Shown: in pieces, positions 16,898-24,501 of the stretch
Numbering within the stretch: the stretch's first letter is position 1
How the letters are laid out: the number at the start of each line of letters is the position of its first letter
Origin: CAYPUT01 sp046541715
Lineage (GTDB): Bacteria > Spirochaetota > Spirochaetia > DSM-27196 > PWMO01
Length of the DNA stretch: 41,179 nucleotides
Reading direction: 5' to 3'
NCBI GenBank assembly: GCA_046541715.1
Contig: JBKHCS010000014.1
Coordinates: 1 to 41,179 of the forward strand
Position numbers and translations under genes: made by a program
Notes under the pieces: model-generated
What the model saw: the letters and a program-made list of their open reading frames with translations, nothing else
The model's database searches: none
Told to the model about the DNA's origin: nothing

Positions 16898-19800
16898 GAC
16901 GCGTCGCTCTCGTCGCATCGGGGTGCATCTTTCTGTTCGCGGTGGCACCTCTCCCGTCCCAGGTTCCCGGGGAGACCGATGAGCCGGCCGAGAGCCCGAT
17001 AGAGGAGGCTTCGCTCTTTAGGCGCACCTTGGCCCAGGATATCCGGACCGCCGGCTTTTACGAGCTTTCGTCGTGGCTCGCGAGCCTCGGACTCTCGACC
17101 CAAGGCGGCCGAGGGGACCTGGAGGCTCGGCTCTTCGATTACTACGAATTGGTGGAAACCGAAGAGGAGGCGGAAGCCCCGGAGAACCGCCGGATTCTCA
17201 CCATAGACTCTGCTCTGGAGACCGAATACTTCGAAATCGAGGCGGTCGAAGAGGGCTACGTCCGGCTCCGGGGCGGGGTCGTCCTGACCCTCGAGGACCA
17301 GGAGGAAGAGGCGGTTCACCGCATAGAGGCGGAAGAGATAGTCGTGAACCAGGACGAGCAGGCGCTCACCGCCCTCGGAGGGGTGGCGTACACGATAGAG
17401 CGAACCGACGGAACCGAAACATTCAGGGGGGAGCAGCTTACCTTCTATCTCGACAGTTGGGAAGGCGTTTTTCTCGACGGTGCGTCTCGCCGACCTCGGA
17501 CCATCGAAGAGGAGGAGTTGACCTTTACCTACTCCGGATCGGTGGTAACCCGGTCGCCGGAAGACGTTATTGTGATGGAAGAGGGCGTGATAACCTCCTC
17601 GGAGGCGGATCCTCCGAACTACCAGATTCGGGCGCAGAAGATCTGGCTCCTCGATGTGGGAGAGTGGGGCCTCCAACACGCGGCTCTCCACGTGGGGAGG
17701 ATGCCGGTGTTCTACTTTCCCTTCTTTTTCCGCCCCGGGGACAAGCTCTTCTTTCACCCGTCGGCGGGTTACCGGAGCCGAGAAGGTAGCTACATTCAGA
17801 CTACCACGTACCTCATCGGCAGTAAGGAGCAGAAGCCTTCCCCTATTTCCTTCTTGCAGATCGCCGAAGAGAATGGCGGTCAGGTCCCGAGAGAGCGGGA
17901 AGGACTTTTTCTGCGGGTCGTCGAGGAGCCGTCGGAAGAGGAAGAACCCGACTGGACCCTCAAGTTCCTCTCGGATATTTATACTACCCTCGGCGCCTAC
18001 GTCGGGGTCGACGGCACCTTTGTCGATATTTGGTTTCTCGACTCCCTGGAGTTTCGAGGTGGTATCGCCGCGAGTCGGCACATCTACTCCCAGGGGCTCT
18101 TTAGCTACACGCCGTTTAGGGTTGTGGACGGGGAAACGGAAGACGACTGGAACACCTCGTACCTCGGGCCGGTTTCTCTTCCGCTCCGTTATCTTTTCGA
18201 CACATCCTTCCAATCGGACCTGGATTCCGGGTCGGTCGAAGGTCAGTTCGAGCTCTTCTCGGACCCCTACATGCAGCTGGACTTTCGGGACCGAGGAGAA
18301 GAGATGGACTGGTTGGGCCTTATTCGCAGCGGCGAAGAGGAATCCCTCGAGGAACCGGAAACTAAGGACAGTCTAACCTGGCGACTCCGGGGCGACTACT
18401 CCTGGGAGATCGAATCCGACACTCCGGCGCCGGAGACCATCCAAATAGAGAACCTCGAGGCCGATCTCTCGTGGCTCAGCCGGGACGTAGAGGACGCCTT
18501 CTTGAGCGACGCGGCCCTTGCTGCCGACCGGAGTCCCGAGGCGGAGTTTTACTTTCCAAACACCCTAGAGCTTCCGGACCTGCGCCTCCGCGTAGCAGGG
18601 ACCATTTTCGATACGTCGAGGAGCGCCGTGGCCGCTCCGGAAGAGGATGTGGTAGGTCGGACGCCGGAGGTGGAAGTCCGTCCCCCGTGGCCCCTCGGGG
18701 AGGGGACCGGACCCGAGCAGGAGGATCGACCGGCTACCGTTCGATACCCTGATAGGCAGGACGACGTCGTCGGAATACCCGTGGCCCCACCTCTGACCCA
18801 GTCACTCCGGTACGAGATCCTCCCCCGGTTTACCGTCGAGAACCGTTTCGACGACGACGCCTGGCAGCAACCCGAAGATGTGGATTACGCCTACGAGCTC
18901 TCTACCTTTACCACGACGAACACTCTTCGCCTTATTTACCAGGCAGACTTCTTCGACCGGTATTTGGTCTACGACGACACGGTGACCGTCGTCGGCAATT
19001 ACCGGAGTCTCTACAATAGCGATCGCCTCGAGAGCGACGACTACGCGAAGGAACGGGAGCAGGCCTTCGATTTCTCCAAGGTGGAGACCCGGAACGACCT
19101 TACGCTTACCTCGTTCTTTCTCCAGCGAAATCCCTATTGGGACGCGTCGAACCTCTCTTACTCCCTCGACACCATTCTCTACCAGCGTCTCTACGACGGC
19201 TTAGACGCCGACGACGACCCGGTCTACGAGGACCGGACAATCAGATGGGACGACGAATACGTGACGGCGCATCAGGCGGAAGCGCAACTCCGCCTCGACA
19301 TCTGGCAGGCGACGCAGTCCCTTGACCTCAAGGCAATTCTACCGCCGCTGACCGACGAGTACTCGAGCTCCCTCACCATGGTTACCGGAATCGTCACCTC
19401 CACCTTGAGCGTCGCGGCGGTGTACGACGATTCGGAATGGACCTACAAACCGCTGTCGAGCTCCCAAACGGTTGCCCCTTTGAGCTGGCTCTCCTTCTCT
19501 CACTCGGAGATCTTCGACATCGAGAGGGACGAGTGGACGAGCTTTACTCTGGAGAGCGTCGTAGGGCCCCTTACCGCCGAATACCTGATGACCAAGAGCA
19601 GAGACTACGAGTTTGTCGACGATTTCGTGTTTCAGGGCTTCTCTTCCCCGTGGCAACCGGCCGGCGCCGATAGCCTCAGACCAACCTCGGCGACGGTCGC
19701 AGTGGATTTCGACCGTGAGTTAGATCCCCTCTGGAAGAACCGCCTGCTCTTTTCGACGTCGGTATCCTCGGGTCTGAACATGAATCTGCTGCGCTATACG

Positions 19801-20241
19801 GAGAGCAGTTTCGATATTACCTTTGGATTGGGCGTAAACATTCACAAGTTTTTGGATCTAACCTTCGAGAGCGTCTCGGAGAACGACTTTGTCTATCAGT
19901 ACATTCCCCGGCTCGCCGAAAAGGTCGGTCGGGAACCGCGCAATCTTTTCCAAGACCTTTCCGACTCCTACAGTTTCTTCAACCGACAAGAGCGGGAGCA
20001 ATCCTTCTTCAAGCTCAAGCGCATCGTCGTCAGCGCGGTCCACCGGATGGGCGACTGGGACCTGACGTTCTCCTACTCCGGGGCTCCGGAGGAGGTAGAG
20101 GTGGGCACCGATCGCCGCCTCGAATGGGTGCCGCAAATGGAGATTGTCCTGGAGTGGAAGCCGATACCGGAAATCCGGAGTAGCGTAACCCGGGAGGACG
20201 ACGTAACCGATTATGCCTTCGGCCGGGAGACGAACCCTTGA
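16894..20241 (+). CDS. LptD-like outer-membrane beta-barrel protein with an N-terminal SAP-like motif
   Basis: A 1115-residue exported protein starting at GTG inside the uvrA stop. The signal peptide probably ends before Gln23 (APLPS/Q). Residues 49-84 resemble a SAP helix-extension-helix (WLASLGLSTQGGRGDLEARL). About 95-300 is an OstA/LptA-like beta-jellyroll (LRGGVVLTLEDQ, ALTALGGVAYTIE, FRGEQLTFYL), then the LptD-type junction with VGRMPVFYFPFFFRPGD. The remainder is rich in alternating aromatic/acidic strands, fitting a barrel. LptD delivers LPS to the outer leaflet; spirochaetes such as Treponema lack LPS, so the cargo here is uncertain. It is about 40% longer than E. coli LptD. A Cys at residue 11 is not a convincing lipobox. 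Confidence 0.82.
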   Translation: MRRVALVASGCIFLFAVAPLPSQVPGETDEPAESPIEEASLFRRTLAQDIRTAGFYELSSWLASLGLSTQGGRGDLEARLFDYYELVETEEEAEAPENRRILTIDSALETEYFEIEAVEEGYVRLRGGVVLTLEDQEEEAVHRIEAEEIVVNQDEQALTALGGVAYTIERTDGTETFRGEQLTFYLDSWEGVFLDGASRRPRTIEEEELTFTYSGSVVTRSPEDVIVMEEGVITSSEADPPNYQIRAQKIWLLDVGEWGLQHAALHVGRMPVFYFPFFFRPGDKLFFHPSAGYRSREGSYIQTTTYLIGSKEQKPSPISFLQIAEENGGQVPREREGLFLRVVEEPSEEEEPDWTLKFLSDIYTTLGAYVGVDGTFVDIWFLDSLEFRGGIAASRHIYSQGLFSYTPFRVVDGETEDDWNTSYLGPVSLPLRYLFDTSFQSDLDSGSVEGQFELFSDPYMQLDFRDRGEEMDWLGLIRSGEEESLEEPETKDSLTWRLRGDYSWEIESDTPAPETIQIENLEADLSWLSRDVEDAFLSDAALAADRSPEAEFYFPNTLELPDLRLRVAGTIFDTSRSAVAAPEEDVVGRTPEVEVRPPWPLGEGTGPEQEDRPATVRYPDRQDDVVGIPVAPPLTQSLRYEILPRFTVENRFDDDAWQQPEDVDYAYELSTFTTTNTLRLIYQADFFDRYLVYDDTVTVVGNYRSLYNSDRLESDDYAKEREQAFDFSKVETRNDLTLTSFFLQRNPYWDASNLSYSLDTILYQRLYDGLDADDDPVYEDRTIRWDDEYVTAHQAEAQLRLDIWQATQSLDLKAILPPLTDEYSSSLTMVTGIVTSTLSVAAVYDDSEWTYKPLSSSQTVAPLSWLSFSHSEIFDIERDEWTSFTLESVVGPLTAEYLMTKSRDYEFVDDFVFQGFSSPWQPAGADSLRPTSATVAVDFDRELDPLWKNRLLFSTSVSSGLNMNLLRYTESSFDITFGLGVNIHKFLDLTFESVSENDFVYQYIPRLAEKVGREPRNLFQDLSDSYSFFNRQEREQSFFKLKRIVVSAVHRMGDWDLTFSYSGAPEEVEVGTDRRLEWVPQMEIVLEWKPIPEIRSSVTREDDVTDYAFGRETNP

Positions 20242-20267
20242 CCGGTCAAAAGAGGCGCCTCTATACT
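20238..20267 (+). promoter_or_regulatory. phoH-operon promoter covered by two adjacent palindromes
   Basis: TTGACC (20238-20243) and TATACT (20262-20267) are 18 nt apart, each one mismatch from consensus. The -35 lies within the perfect palindrome TTGACCGGTCAA (20238-20249), and the spacer up to the -10 is the perfect palindrome AGAGGCGCCTCT (20251-20262), one base further on. A T7 run and the ribosome site AGGAG (20274-20278) follow, so the leader would be about 10 nt. The LptD-like gene's stop codon lies inside the first palindrome. Confidence 0.65.
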
Positions 20268-20283
20268 TTTTTTAGGAGCATGA

Positions 20284-21240
20284 TTGAGCGCGAACGCCAC
20301 AGTCGTACTTGATAGTCCGGGCCTCGCCTCAGAAGTCTGCGGGGCCAACGACAGCAACCTCCGGGTCCTGGAAGAACTCTTGGACGCCCGGATTCATTCC
20401 CGGGGCAACGAGCTTTTCCTCGAGGGAAGTGACGGCACCACCGGAGACACCCTTCTCAGAGTCCTCGAAGAGCTGAAGCAGTACGTGCGCCTCGGACAGC
20501 CCGTCGGTCCGGAGCTTATCCGGTCGGTCTATTCGTCTATGTCCGACGAATCCGGAGGAGAGGCCCTTCGGAGTAACGCCGTCGAAGTCTCCCCCGGGGG
20601 AAGGACTGTGTACCCTCGGAGCACCGGGCAGGCCGCCTACGTCGAGGCAATGGGGACCGACGACCTGGTGTTCGGCATCGGACCCGCCGGAACCGGGAAG
20701 ACCTACCTCGCGGTCGCCCACGCCCTCCGGGAGGTTCTGGCGCGTCGCAAACGAAAGCTCATCCTTACGCGACCGGTGGTAGAAGCCGGGGAGCGTTTGG
20801 GGTATCTTCCGGGGGATCTCGCCCAGAAGCTTCACCCCTATCTGCGGCCCCTCTACGACGCCATGGAATCGTTGATCCCCGGAGAGACGCTCGAACGCCT
20901 CGAAGAGAACCGGATAATCGAGATCTCCCCCCTTGCGTATATGCGCGGCAGAAGCCTAAACGACTGCTGCGTCATCCTCGACGAGGCACAGAACACAACC
21001 CGAGAGCAGATGAAGATGTTCTTGACACGCCTCGGCGAGGGAACGACGGCAGTCGTTACCGGGGACATTACCCAGATCGACCTGTCGAAGGCGAAGGACT
21101 CCGGTTTGCTCCACGTCGTCCGGCTTCTCCACGGCATTCCAAGCATTCACTTTTCCTACTTCACCAGCCGGGACGTGGTCAGGAGCCGCTTGGTAAAGCG
21201 AATCGTCGAGGCCTACGAGGCGCACGAGCAGCGTGAATAG
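20284..21240 (+). CDS. phoH: PhoH-family ATPase
   Basis: A cytoplasmic PhoH/PhoL-type NTPase, a family linked to RNA metabolism and usually next to ybeY. The 318-residue protein has Walker A GPAGTGKT (133-140) and Walker B-type DEAQN (233-237), plus ILTRPVVEAGERLGYLPGD and TGDITQIDL, all typical. The start is TTG, supported by AGGAG five bases upstream; the ATG at 20280 is in another frame and stops quickly. The gene overlaps ybeY by 8 nt, so the pair should be translated together. Confidence 0.93.
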   Translation: MSANATVVLDSPGLASEVCGANDSNLRVLEELLDARIHSRGNELFLEGSDGTTGDTLLRVLEELKQYVRLGQPVGPELIRSVYSSMSDESGGEALRSNAVEVSPGGRTVYPRSTGQAAYVEAMGTDDLVFGIGPAGTGKTYLAVAHALREVLARRKRKLILTRPVVEAGERLGYLPGDLAQKLHPYLRPLYDAMESLIPGETLERLEENRIIEISPLAYMRGRSLNDCCVILDEAQNTTREQMKMFLTRLGEGTTAVVTGDITQIDLSKAKDSGLLHVVRLLHGIPSIHFSYFTSRDVVRSRLVKRIVEAYEAHEQRE

Positions 21241-21658
21241 CGTCGACGTGTCATTATCCGGTATCCAAGAGCCCACGTGGCTCGACACCTATCGTACGGC
21301 CTGCCGGAAGGTCCTCGACGGCCTCGGCGCCGAGGATTGGGAGGTTTCGATCCTCCTGTGTGACAACCAAACCATCCAAGAGCTGAACCGCCGGTTTCGG
21401 GACGAGGATTCGGCAACCGATGTGCTTTCCTTTCCCCAGGAAGAGATGGGGCCCGGATTCGATCGTTACCACGGGGTTGTCGGAGACGTCGCTATTTCGC
21501 TAGAGTACGCAGGGCGATGGCAACATCTGATGCGACTTACCGTCCACGGGCTCCTTCACCTCGCGGGATACGATCACGGTACCCCGGAGGACAAAGCCGA
21601 CATGGATCGGCGGCAGGAGTCGGTCGTCGGCGACATTTCGGAGGATTTTTCGCTTTGA
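21233..21658 (+). CDS. ybeY: Endoribonuclease YbeY
   Basis: Metal-dependent RNase needed for 16S rRNA 3'-end maturation and ribosome quality control. The 141-residue protein carries the zinc motif H-G-L-L-H-L-A-G-Y-D-H with ligands H105, H109 and H115, and the upstream DVLSFP segment typical of the family. Start is GTG within the end of phoH. Its last bases contain GGAGGA, which serves as the ribosome site of the next gene, and its stop overlaps that gene's TTG start. Confidence 0.93.
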   Translation: MNSVDVSLSGIQEPTWLDTYRTACRKVLDGLGAEDWEVSILLCDNQTIQELNRRFRDEDSATDVLSFPQEEMGPGFDRYHGVVGDVAISLEYAGRWQHLMRLTVHGLLHLAGYDHGTPEDKADMDRRQESVVGDISEDFSL

Positions 21659-22446
21659 AACACCAGGGTTTCTTTCGCAAGCTCTTTTCCTCGGACGACC
21701 GAGAAGAGGAGGAGGAATATCCGGCCCTAACCGTCGAGAAACGGGATATGATTCGCGGAATCGTCGAGCTTTCGGACACCACGGTCCGGGAGGTCATGGT
21801 CCCCCGGATAGACGTGGCCTTTGTGGGTCTGGATTTCGAACCGAAAGAGATCGTCGAGCGGGTCGTCCAGTACGGGCACTCCCGTTTTCCGGTTTACAAA
21901 GACACCATAGACAACGTTATCGGGATCCTCTACGTAAAGGACCTCTTGAAATACCTCTTGACCGACGATCCGATCGACCTCGATACCATTATCCGAAAGG
22001 CATACTTCGTCCCGGAGAGCAAGCGCCTCGACGCCCTGATGCGCGAGATGAAGCGCCGACGGGTGCATATTGCCGTGGCGGTCGACGAATACGGCGGTGT
22101 CTCCGGGATTGTCTGCCTCGAGGACATCATCGAAGAGATCGTCGGCGACATACAGGACGAATACGACAACGAACGGGAAGACATCCTTCCTCTTGCGGAG
22201 AACATCTACCTCTGCGACGCCCGGGTTGCCATCGAGGATCTCAACGAGACCCTGCGTCTCGGCCTGCCGGAAGAGAACTTCGACACCCTCGGCGGCTTTG
22301 TCTTCGATCTCTTCGGAAAGATCCCGGTCAAGTACGAGAAGGTTTCCTTTAACGCCATCGACTTTGTCATTCAGGACATGGAGGGGCACAAGATCCGGAC
22401 GGTCAAGCTGGTGGTGCCCCCGAAGTCCGATACGCCGGAGGAGTGA
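21655..22446 (+). CDS. tlyC: TlyC/CorC-like CBS-domain protein
   Basis: A 263-residue protein with two CBS domains (about 44-165; VREVMVPRIDV, GILYVKDLL, VDEYGGVSGIV-EDIIEEIVGDI) and a C-terminal CorC/HlyC domain (about 185-255; ENFDTLGGFVFDLFGKIP). It lacks the membrane DUF21 domain of full-length CorB-type transporters, as in TlyC and CorC. I chose TTG 21655, which forms TTGA with the ybeY stop and has GGAGGA 9 nt upstream; the longer frame from 21517 merely runs across ybeY. The family name 'hemolysin' comes from Brachyspira, but a link to Mg2+/Co2+ efflux or envelope function is more likely. Confidence 0.88.
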   Translation: MKHQGFFRKLFSSDDREEEEEYPALTVEKRDMIRGIVELSDTTVREVMVPRIDVAFVGLDFEPKEIVERVVQYGHSRFPVYKDTIDNVIGILYVKDLLKYLLTDDPIDLDTIIRKAYFVPESKRLDALMREMKRRRVHIAVAVDEYGGVSGIVCLEDIIEEIVGDIQDEYDNEREDILPLAENIYLCDARVAIEDLNETLRLGLPEENFDTLGGFVFDLFGKIPVKYEKVSFNAIDFVIQDMEGHKIRTVKLVVPPKSDTPEE

Positions 22447-24425
22447 TGTTCCGGAATGCCCTCCGGGGGACGGTCTTCTCGATAGCGCTTCTCCTCTTTG
22501 TCTCGACGGCGCTCCCGGTTCTGAGTCAGACCGCCGCGGTGGAAGCCTACCGCGAAGGGGAGGCCGCCTTCCGGCGCCTCGAGATCTTCGAAGCGTTTCA
22601 GAAGTTCGAGACCGCCTTGGACCTCAACCCGGCGTATCCCGCGCCGATGGTCGGCCTTGCGCGGCTTCTGTTTTATCTCGGTGAGTACGACGAAGCGCTG
22701 GACCACGTTGACGCGGCCCGGCCGTTGCTTGGCTTCGACCCCGAGTCGATGGCGCTCCGGGGCCGGATTCTCGTCGGCCTCGGCAGAATGGACGAGGCGG
22801 AGGAATCCTACCGAGAGGTTCTCGCCCGGCGTCCAAACGACGCCGAAGCTCTCGCGGGCCTCGCGGAGCTCTCGATAGCCCAGGGACGCATCGAAGAGGG
22901 GCGCCAACGTTTTGAGGAGCTCCGGAGGAGGGTGCCGGAGGACCGGCGTACTCTTCTCTCCCTTGCCCTCCTTTCGGAGTACCGGGGAAACACCGAAGAA
23001 GCCGAGGGTTTCGTGATGCGGGCACTCCGGAGCCACGGGCTCGATCCGGTTGTAAACGCCCTGGCGGCGGAGTTCTACCTTCGGCGGGAACGACCGGAGC
23101 GTGCCGTTGAGTTGGCACGCCGGGCCTTGGAGCTTTCCGATAGCACCGAGACCCGAGAGACCCTTCTTAGGGGGCTCCTGGAAAGCGGTGACTACGCGGC
23201 GGCGGACGAGGTCAGCCTGGAGCTACTCCGGAACGCCGAGGATAGGTCGGCCGCGTGGTATCTTCGAGGACTGGTCCTCGAGCGGCTCGGGAGAACCGAA
23301 GATGCTCTCGCGGCCATCGAGCGTCTTTTGCGTCTCGCCCCGCATGAGGAACTGCCCCGGATTGTCGCCGAAGATATCGCCCTGAACGCCCTTCCGCCGG
23401 AGGCTCCGGACCGGGGAGAGCTCGCGGAGTATCGATACTCCCGGGCCGGAGAGCTTACCGAAGAGAACCTGTTCCTCAGGGCCAAGATGGCCGCCCGGCG
23501 GGGCCTCCGTCTCGACCCCTACTCCGCCTCCGGGCGGGAACTCTATGCGGATCTCCTGCGCTATCAGGGCTACCGCTCCCGGTTCTTGAGAGAGCTGACC
23601 GTCCTCGACACCCTCGGCGAAACCGACCTCGAGACCCGGGACACGATCGAAGGCTACCAAAGCCTCCTCGTCGACGAGGTTGGGGCGTCCTGGGACCTTC
23701 CACAGTTCGACCTGGAACGCAGAAGGCTGGTCTTCGGTGTATTCGTCACCCCGGAGGGCGTTTCCCTGCCGTATCCCGGGGCCGGTGAAGCTCTCGGTCG
23801 GTACGTCGGGGACCATCTTTTCGCCCTGGAGGCCCTCCAACCCGCCGGCGAAGGAGGCGAGGTCGCCACGCTGTCGGAGGCCTTCGAGTCGGCCCGGGCG
23901 GCTGGAATGGACTACTACCTGATGGTCGAGGCGGAGGATAGGGACCGGACGCTTACCATGCGGTTATCCCTCTACTCCGGTCGCTCCGGGGGACACGTCG
24001 GGGATCTGAACGCCTCGAGAAGCGGCCCGTACCGTCTCGAACGGGCGGTCTTCGCCCTTCTTCAGGACCTCGAGACGAGGCTTCCGCGGTACGGCCGGGT
24101 GCTCAAACGGAGTCGGAACCGTGCCGCCGTATCTCTCGGGAGGGTCGACGGCGTCGCGGTGGGAGACGAGTTGATTGTTCTTCGGTCCGGGGGGCTCCTC
24201 GTCCGACGGGACGCCCTTGGATTCGAGTACTCCGAGGACGGTGTTCTCGGCACCGCTACCATAACGCGCCTCGACGACTTGGTGAGCGAAGTTACGATAG
24301 TCCCCGAGGGGTTCACCGACATTATTCTGGTCGGAGACGACGTCTTGCTCCCCGGAGAAGAGGTCGTCGTTTCCGAGAGTCCCTTATTTCCCCTGCTTTA
24401 CTCCCGTATTCGGACCATTCCCTAG
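22446..24425 (+). CDS. Exported TPR protein with a CsgG/TolB-N-like and a FlgT-C-like region
   Basis: A 659-residue protein with a signal peptide ending VLS/Q (before Gln28). Residues about 35-370 are TPR-like repeats (AFQKFETALDLNPAYPAP, ALDHVDAARPLLGFDP, AEESYREVLARRPND). From about 425 the pattern changes to alpha/beta resembling TolB-N/CsgG-type lipoprotein folds (GRYVGDHLFAL ... YYLMVEAEDRDRTLTMRLSLY). From about 548 it resembles a FlgT C-terminal beta-domain (VSLGRVDGVAVGDELIVLR). These two matches are by eye. ATG 22446 shares one base with the tlyC stop; GTG 22443 in frame is an equal alternative, with GGAGG just upstream. Probably a periplasmic or outer-membrane scaffold. Confidence 0.78.
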   Translation: MFRNALRGTVFSIALLLFVSTALPVLSQTAAVEAYREGEAAFRRLEIFEAFQKFETALDLNPAYPAPMVGLARLLFYLGEYDEALDHVDAARPLLGFDPESMALRGRILVGLGRMDEAEESYREVLARRPNDAEALAGLAELSIAQGRIEEGRQRFEELRRRVPEDRRTLLSLALLSEYRGNTEEAEGFVMRALRSHGLDPVVNALAAEFYLRRERPERAVELARRALELSDSTETRETLLRGLLESGDYAAADEVSLELLRNAEDRSAAWYLRGLVLERLGRTEDALAAIERLLRLAPHEELPRIVAEDIALNALPPEAPDRGELAEYRYSRAGELTEENLFLRAKMAARRGLRLDPYSASGRELYADLLRYQGYRSRFLRELTVLDTLGETDLETRDTIEGYQSLLVDEVGASWDLPQFDLERRRLVFGVFVTPEGVSLPYPGAGEALGRYVGDHLFALEALQPAGEGGEVATLSEAFESARAAGMDYYLMVEAEDRDRTLTMRLSLYSGRSGGHVGDLNASRSGPYRLERAVFALLQDLETRLPRYGRVLKRSRNRAAVSLGRVDGVAVGDELIVLRSGGLLVRRDALGFEYSEDGVLGTATITRLDDLVSEVTIVPEGFTDIILVGDDVLLPGEEVVVSESPLFPLLYSRIRTIP

Positions 24426-24437
24426 ACTCCGGCTTCG

Positions 24438-24467
24438 TTGACCGGAGAACAACTTTCTTTGTATAGT
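24438..24467 (+). promoter_or_regulatory. Promoter of the gap-pgk-tpiA-secG operon
   Basis: TTGACC (24438-24443) and TATAGT (24462-24467) are 18 nt apart, giving a start near 24474 and a leader of about 28 nt with GGAGGA (24491-24496). The -35 and following bases (TTGACCGG) are identical to those of the phoH promoter. A hairpin-forming dyad, CTCCGG-N9-CCGGAG (24427-24447), begins 2 nt after the upstream stop codon and covers the -35. Confidence 0.72.
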
Positions 24468-24501
24468 CGAGTTATAGCCTTAAGACTCACGGAGGACTTT
24501 A

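Noticed and set aside
16894..16926. Lipobox-like ASGC at residues 8-11 of the LptD-like protein
   Set aside because: Too few hydrophobic residues precede the Cys, and the main hydrophobic stretch follows it, so signal peptidase I cleavage near residue 22 is likelier.
16852..18213. 453-codon minus-strand frame opposite the LptD-like gene
   Set aside because: Codon-bias shadow. The + strand product has a signal peptide and OstA-like strands; the antisense product has neither.
20251..20273. AGAGGCGCCTCT plus T-run as an intrinsic terminator
   Set aside because: A hairpin here would have only about 4 bp of stem with a 4-nt loop and 4 bases before the T-run; the promoter reading fits better, though weak termination is not excluded.
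21517..21654. Upstream extension of the TlyC-like gene (46 codons)
   Set aside because: This part is the ybeY sequence read in another frame, rich in Arg/Gly/Pro; TTG 21655 has GGAGGA at proper spacing.
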